25,856 nucleotides of DNA from CAVLCC01 sp963624975. Its GTDB lineage: Bacteria; Actinomycetota; Coriobacteriia; Coriobacteriales; CADBOM01. The stretch's first letter is position 1. Every line of letters starts with the position of its first letter. Below the pieces are notes generated by a model. The model was not told the origin of the DNA and did not search any database. It saw only the letters and a list, made by a program, of their open reading frames with translations. The stretch lies in NCBI GenBank assembly GCA_963624975.1, contig CAVFRF010000023.1:1-25856 (forward strand). The letters are read 5' to 3'. Positions 23,880-25,856 of this stretch are shown here, one piece after another. Both the position numbers and the translations under genes were made by a program.

Positions 23880-24935
23880 TTAGAACATGATGGAGATGGG
23901 GAGCCTTGCAGCCTCGAGCTCCTCCTGGGTGAAGCCGAACTTCTCGGTGTTGTACTCGTCGATCTGCTTGGTGAGGTCCTCGTATACGCCGGGGAACACG
24001 GAGCCGGGGCCGCCCTGCACGATGCAGGGGATGAAGCCCTTGCCGGGCACGCTGTCCTCGTCGATGGTCTTGCGCACGACCTCGCGGTTGTTCTCGGGAG
24101 TCCACTCCTCGAAGTCCACGAAGTGGTTGTCGATGCCTCCCATGAAGGTGATCTTGTCGCCGTACTTCTCGCACATCGCGGGGATGTCGTTGGTGGAGAA
24201 GCAGCCCTGCCAGCAGTCGATGCCCATCTCGATCATGTCGGGCACGAGGGTGGCGGCGTAGCTGTCGGAGTGGTGGAACACCCACTTCACGCCGTTCTCG
24301 TGGTAGTAGCCGTAGATCTCCTTGTAGCCGTCCACATAGAACTCCTCGAACATCTCGGGGCTCATGAACGTGCTGGTCTGGCTGCCCCAGTCGTCGTGGT
24401 GGAAGATGGCCTCGGGATGCATGTGCTCGATGAAGCCCTCGGCGAGCTTGATCTCCCAATCCACCAGCATCTTGATCATGTCGTGCAGCTCGTCGGGGTA
24501 CTCGTACATGGCGGCCAGCACCTCGTCGACCTTGCACATGTGGTGGCACTGCTCGAACAGTCCGGGCGCCACGAAGAGCGCCTTGATGGTCTTGGAGCCG
24601 TCGACCGCGTCGGACATGGCCTGCGCCTGATCCCACAGCTCGTTGGAGAAGTCGAGCGACGGGGGAGTCACGTACTGCTGCCAGCACTCGATGTCCTTAA
24701 CGAGCACGTGCTCGTCGTCGTGTACCGGGAACGATCCGGGGTTGTTGTCCGGATAGCAGTTGTACACGCCCCATGCGTTGGGGATCGGATCCTCGAACGG
24801 CGTGCCCTTGGGGCAGAACGGGCTTGCGAGCAAGAACGGATGGAACAGCAGCGACAGCGCCTCGTACTGGTTGACGAAGCGGTCGGGGGTTCCTCCCTCG
24901 AGTACCTGGACCATGTTCTCTCTGGCGTTTAGCAT
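23880..24935 (-). CDS. Uroporphyrinogen decarboxylase (URO-D) superfamily protein, probable methyltransferase
   Basis: A 351-residue UroD-fold protein of the COG0407 kind. Visible blocks are HHDDWGSQTSTFMSPEMFEEFY, FHHSDSYAATLVPDMIEMGI, FMGGIDNHFVD and CIVQGGPGSVFPGVY. Relatives act as corrinoid- or cobalamin-dependent methyltransferases in demethylation pathways rather than in haem synthesis. The position that in MtaA-type enzymes carries the zinc motif HxCG reads HSDS here, so metal binding would have to differ. ATG 24935 has AGGAGG upstream; the frame is open to 25043 but is less typical there. The MFS gene downstream and a close paralogue upstream form one cluster. Substrate unknown. Confidence 0.82.
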   Translation of the reverse strand: MLNARENMVQVLEGGTPDRFVNQYEALSLLFHPFLLASPFCPKGTPFEDPIPNAWGVYNCYPDNNPGSFPVHDDEHVLVKDIECWQQYVTPPSLDFSNELWDQAQAMSDAVDGSKTIKALFVAPGLFEQCHHMCKVDEVLAAMYEYPDELHDMIKMLVDWEIKLAEGFIEHMHPEAIFHHDDWGSQTSTFMSPEMFEEFYVDGYKEIYGYYHENGVKWVFHHSDSYAATLVPDMIEMGIDCWQGCFSTNDIPAMCEKYGDKITFMGGIDNHFVDFEEWTPENNREVVRKTIDEDSVPGKGFIPCIVQGGPGSVFPGVYEDLTKQIDEYNTEKFGFTQEELEAARLPISIMF

Positions 24936-25109
24936 AAGTAAGGCCCTCCTCCTTCTCATGTTGAAGCCGAACCCCTTTGATTCGACCTTTTTCTCGTGGC
25001 CGAACCGCCTTGGCTCGACCTCTGCCGAATACGTTAGACCCATGTTTTAAAGACGATTTCGCTACAAAAAATGTCAAATATAAAATATTAATGACGCAAT
25101 GTGTATTGT

Positions 25110-25365
25110 GAATTTGAAAGGGTTTAACATATGAGAATTTGAAAGCGTTCTTGGAGTTGTAAAGCAATTACGTCTGCTAAATTTTAGAAAAACACGCGAT
25201 AAAACGCTATTGAAGCGAATGACTCCACATTTGGAGAGAAAACCAGATTCAAGCAGATCGCAAATTTGAAGAGCGGCAAATCGCTCTGTTATGCAATAGG
25301 TATAGAAACACTCTGTGTAAAATGACACTAAGCAAGTGAAACAAATTGTTCGTATGAATTTGAAA
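25110..25365. repeat. Dispersed GAATTTGAAA repeats
   Basis: GAATTTGAAA occurs at 25110-25119, 25135-25144 (25 bases apart) and 25356-25365; a related AAATTTGAAG lies at 25262-25271. They are upstream of the first UroD gene and may be regulator binding sites, though AT-richness makes chance matches likelier. Confidence 0.4.
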
Positions 25366-25422
25366 CCGCTTAAAGCCCAAAACAGGCTTAGCAACGTTAA
25401 AGATAGTCCGACTCCAACATCA

Positions 25423-25459
25423 GAGAAGGCCCATCGAACATTGCTCGATGGGCCTTCTC
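25423..25459 (-). terminator. Perfect 15-bp stem-loop, likely terminator of the second UroD gene
   Basis: GAGAAGGCCCATCGA (25423-25437) and TCGATGGGCCTTCTC (25445-25459) pair perfectly around seven bases. It lies about 110 bases past the second UroD stop on the minus strand. The following T content is weak. Confidence 0.6.
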
Positions 25460-25515
25460 GTTCAAGTCGGATAGGAGTCGAAATCCGGAGGTTTGAAGCA
25501 GCGGCCTTGCAGCCA

Positions 25516-25550
25516 GCTCTGCATCGACGGGGGTGACATCGATGCAGAGC
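25516..25550 (-). repeat. Stem-loop just after the second UroD stop
   Basis: GCTCTGCATCGA and TCGATGCAGAGC are perfect twelve-base arms around eleven bases, 18 bases past the stop codon of the second UroD gene, mirroring the placement of 23830-23868 after the first. Confidence 0.55.
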
Positions 25551-25568
25551 GCTCAGCTTGCTAGAACT

Positions 25569-25856
25569 CTAGAACATCACGCTGATGGGAAGCCTTGCTT
25601 CGTCGAGCTGCTCCTTGGTGAAGCCGAACTTCTCGGTGTTGTAGGCGTCGATCTCGTCCCACAGGCACTGATACACGCCGGGGAACACCGAGCCGGGGCC
25701 GCCTTGCACGATGCAGGGGATGAAACCCTTGGTGTTCAAGTCGTAGTCGGCCAGGAACTTGGTCACGTACTCGTGGCAGTTCTCCTCGGTCCATCCCTCG
25801 TAGTCCACGAAGTGGTTGTCGATGCCTCCCATGAAGGTGATCTTGTCGCCGTACTT
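25569..25856 (-). CDS. Second UroD-superfamily protein (C-terminal 95 residues; 5' part outside window)
   Basis: The frame is open to the window edge, so only the C-terminus is seen. It parallels the first UroD protein closely: both share KYGDKITFMGGIDNHFVD, KGFIPCIVQGGPGSVFPGVY and YNTEKFGFT, and end ARLPIS-I/V-MF. At DNA level 25803-25856 is identical to 24114-24167 over 54 bases. This indicates a tandem duplication or recent gene conversion. Function as for the first copy; substrate unknown. Confidence 0.85.
   Translation of the reverse strand, partial: KYGDKITFMGGIDNHFVDYEGWTEENCHEYVTKFLADYDLNTKGFIPCIVQGGPGSVFPGVYQCLWDEIDAYNTEKFGFTKEQLDEARLPISVMF

Larger units (their letters stand above)
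24936..25568. other. 633-base AT-rich regulatory gap between the two UroD genes
   Basis: No gene is supported. From about 25040 to 25420 the DNA is extremely AT-rich for this genome (one counted line, 25081-25140, is 25% GC). It holds four AATTTGAA words (three as GAATTTGAAA at 25110, 25135 and 25356; one at 25263), a minus-strand TTGACA at 25077-25072 without a convincing -10, and two strong stem-loops near the second UroD gene. Confidence 0.6.

Noticed and set aside
22468..24687. A 739-codon frame that would fuse extra sequence to the N-terminus of the MFS transporter
   Set aside because: The part above 23682 lies antisense-in-phase over the intergenic stems and is an out-of-frame shadow of the UroD gene; a strong ribosome site precedes ATG 23682.
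25074..25394. 106-codon minus-strand frame in the AT-rich gap
   Set aside because: Composition is that of non-coding AT-rich DNA, no ribosome site, no recognisable domain.

Overview
The window is a GC-rich bacterial chromosome segment. Its composition, the LPxTG-anchored surface peptidase, the many MFS, MATE and DMT exporters, and the paired UroD-family methyltransferases with an MFS partner all fit an anaerobic gut actinobacterium of the class Coriobacteriia (Eggerthellaceae-like). That placement is inferred from gene content; no 16S or marker search was possible. Coding is dense on both strands, many genes have clear Shine-Dalgarno sites, and no tRNA, rRNA, CRISPR array or insertion sequence was seen.

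Layout. Bases 1-1246 (minus) carry sseB-like and murB (cut by the window edge). At 1678-4154 an EamA/DMT exporter and a 14-TM MFS efflux pump converge; the pump has a long leader with a promoter and a strong intrinsic terminator, a possible attenuator. At 4500-6902 lies a secreted papain-like peptidase with an LPxTG sorting signal, followed by a ~100-base imperfect hairpin. An MFS gene (7089-8351) faces a methyltransferase resembling Trm9/ALKBH8 (8375-9181), which is divergent from elp3 (9180-11081). The two start codons share one CATG inside a symmetric double promoter. Then come apt, an orphan radical SAM/SPASM maturase, a SuhB-type phosphatase, the thrH-AEC transporter pair, a divergent shikimate kinase, mscL with a C-terminal zinc ribbon, corA and a MATE exporter (18937-20295).

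From 20296 to about 22297 a less GC-rich insert carries an AbiEii/AbiEi toxin-antitoxin operon. Right of the insert a second, diverged copy of the last ~15 codons and stop codon of the MATE gene (22298-22347) is followed by the terminator that probably once served MATE. This is the footprint expected of an element that entered the 3' end of the MATE gene and replaced it. The final part (22468-25856, minus) holds an MFS transporter downstream of a UroD-superfamily methyltransferase gene, a very AT-rich regulatory gap with repeated AATTTGAA words, and the C-terminal part of a second, highly similar UroD gene.

The two strongest points for follow-up are the Elp3/Trm9-like pair, which predicts an Elongator-type wobble-uridine modification (cm5U to mcm5U) in a bacterium and sits on overlapping, apparently leaderless divergent promoters, and the AbiE cassette with its displaced MATE 3' end. 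All domain assignments rest on reading motifs by eye.
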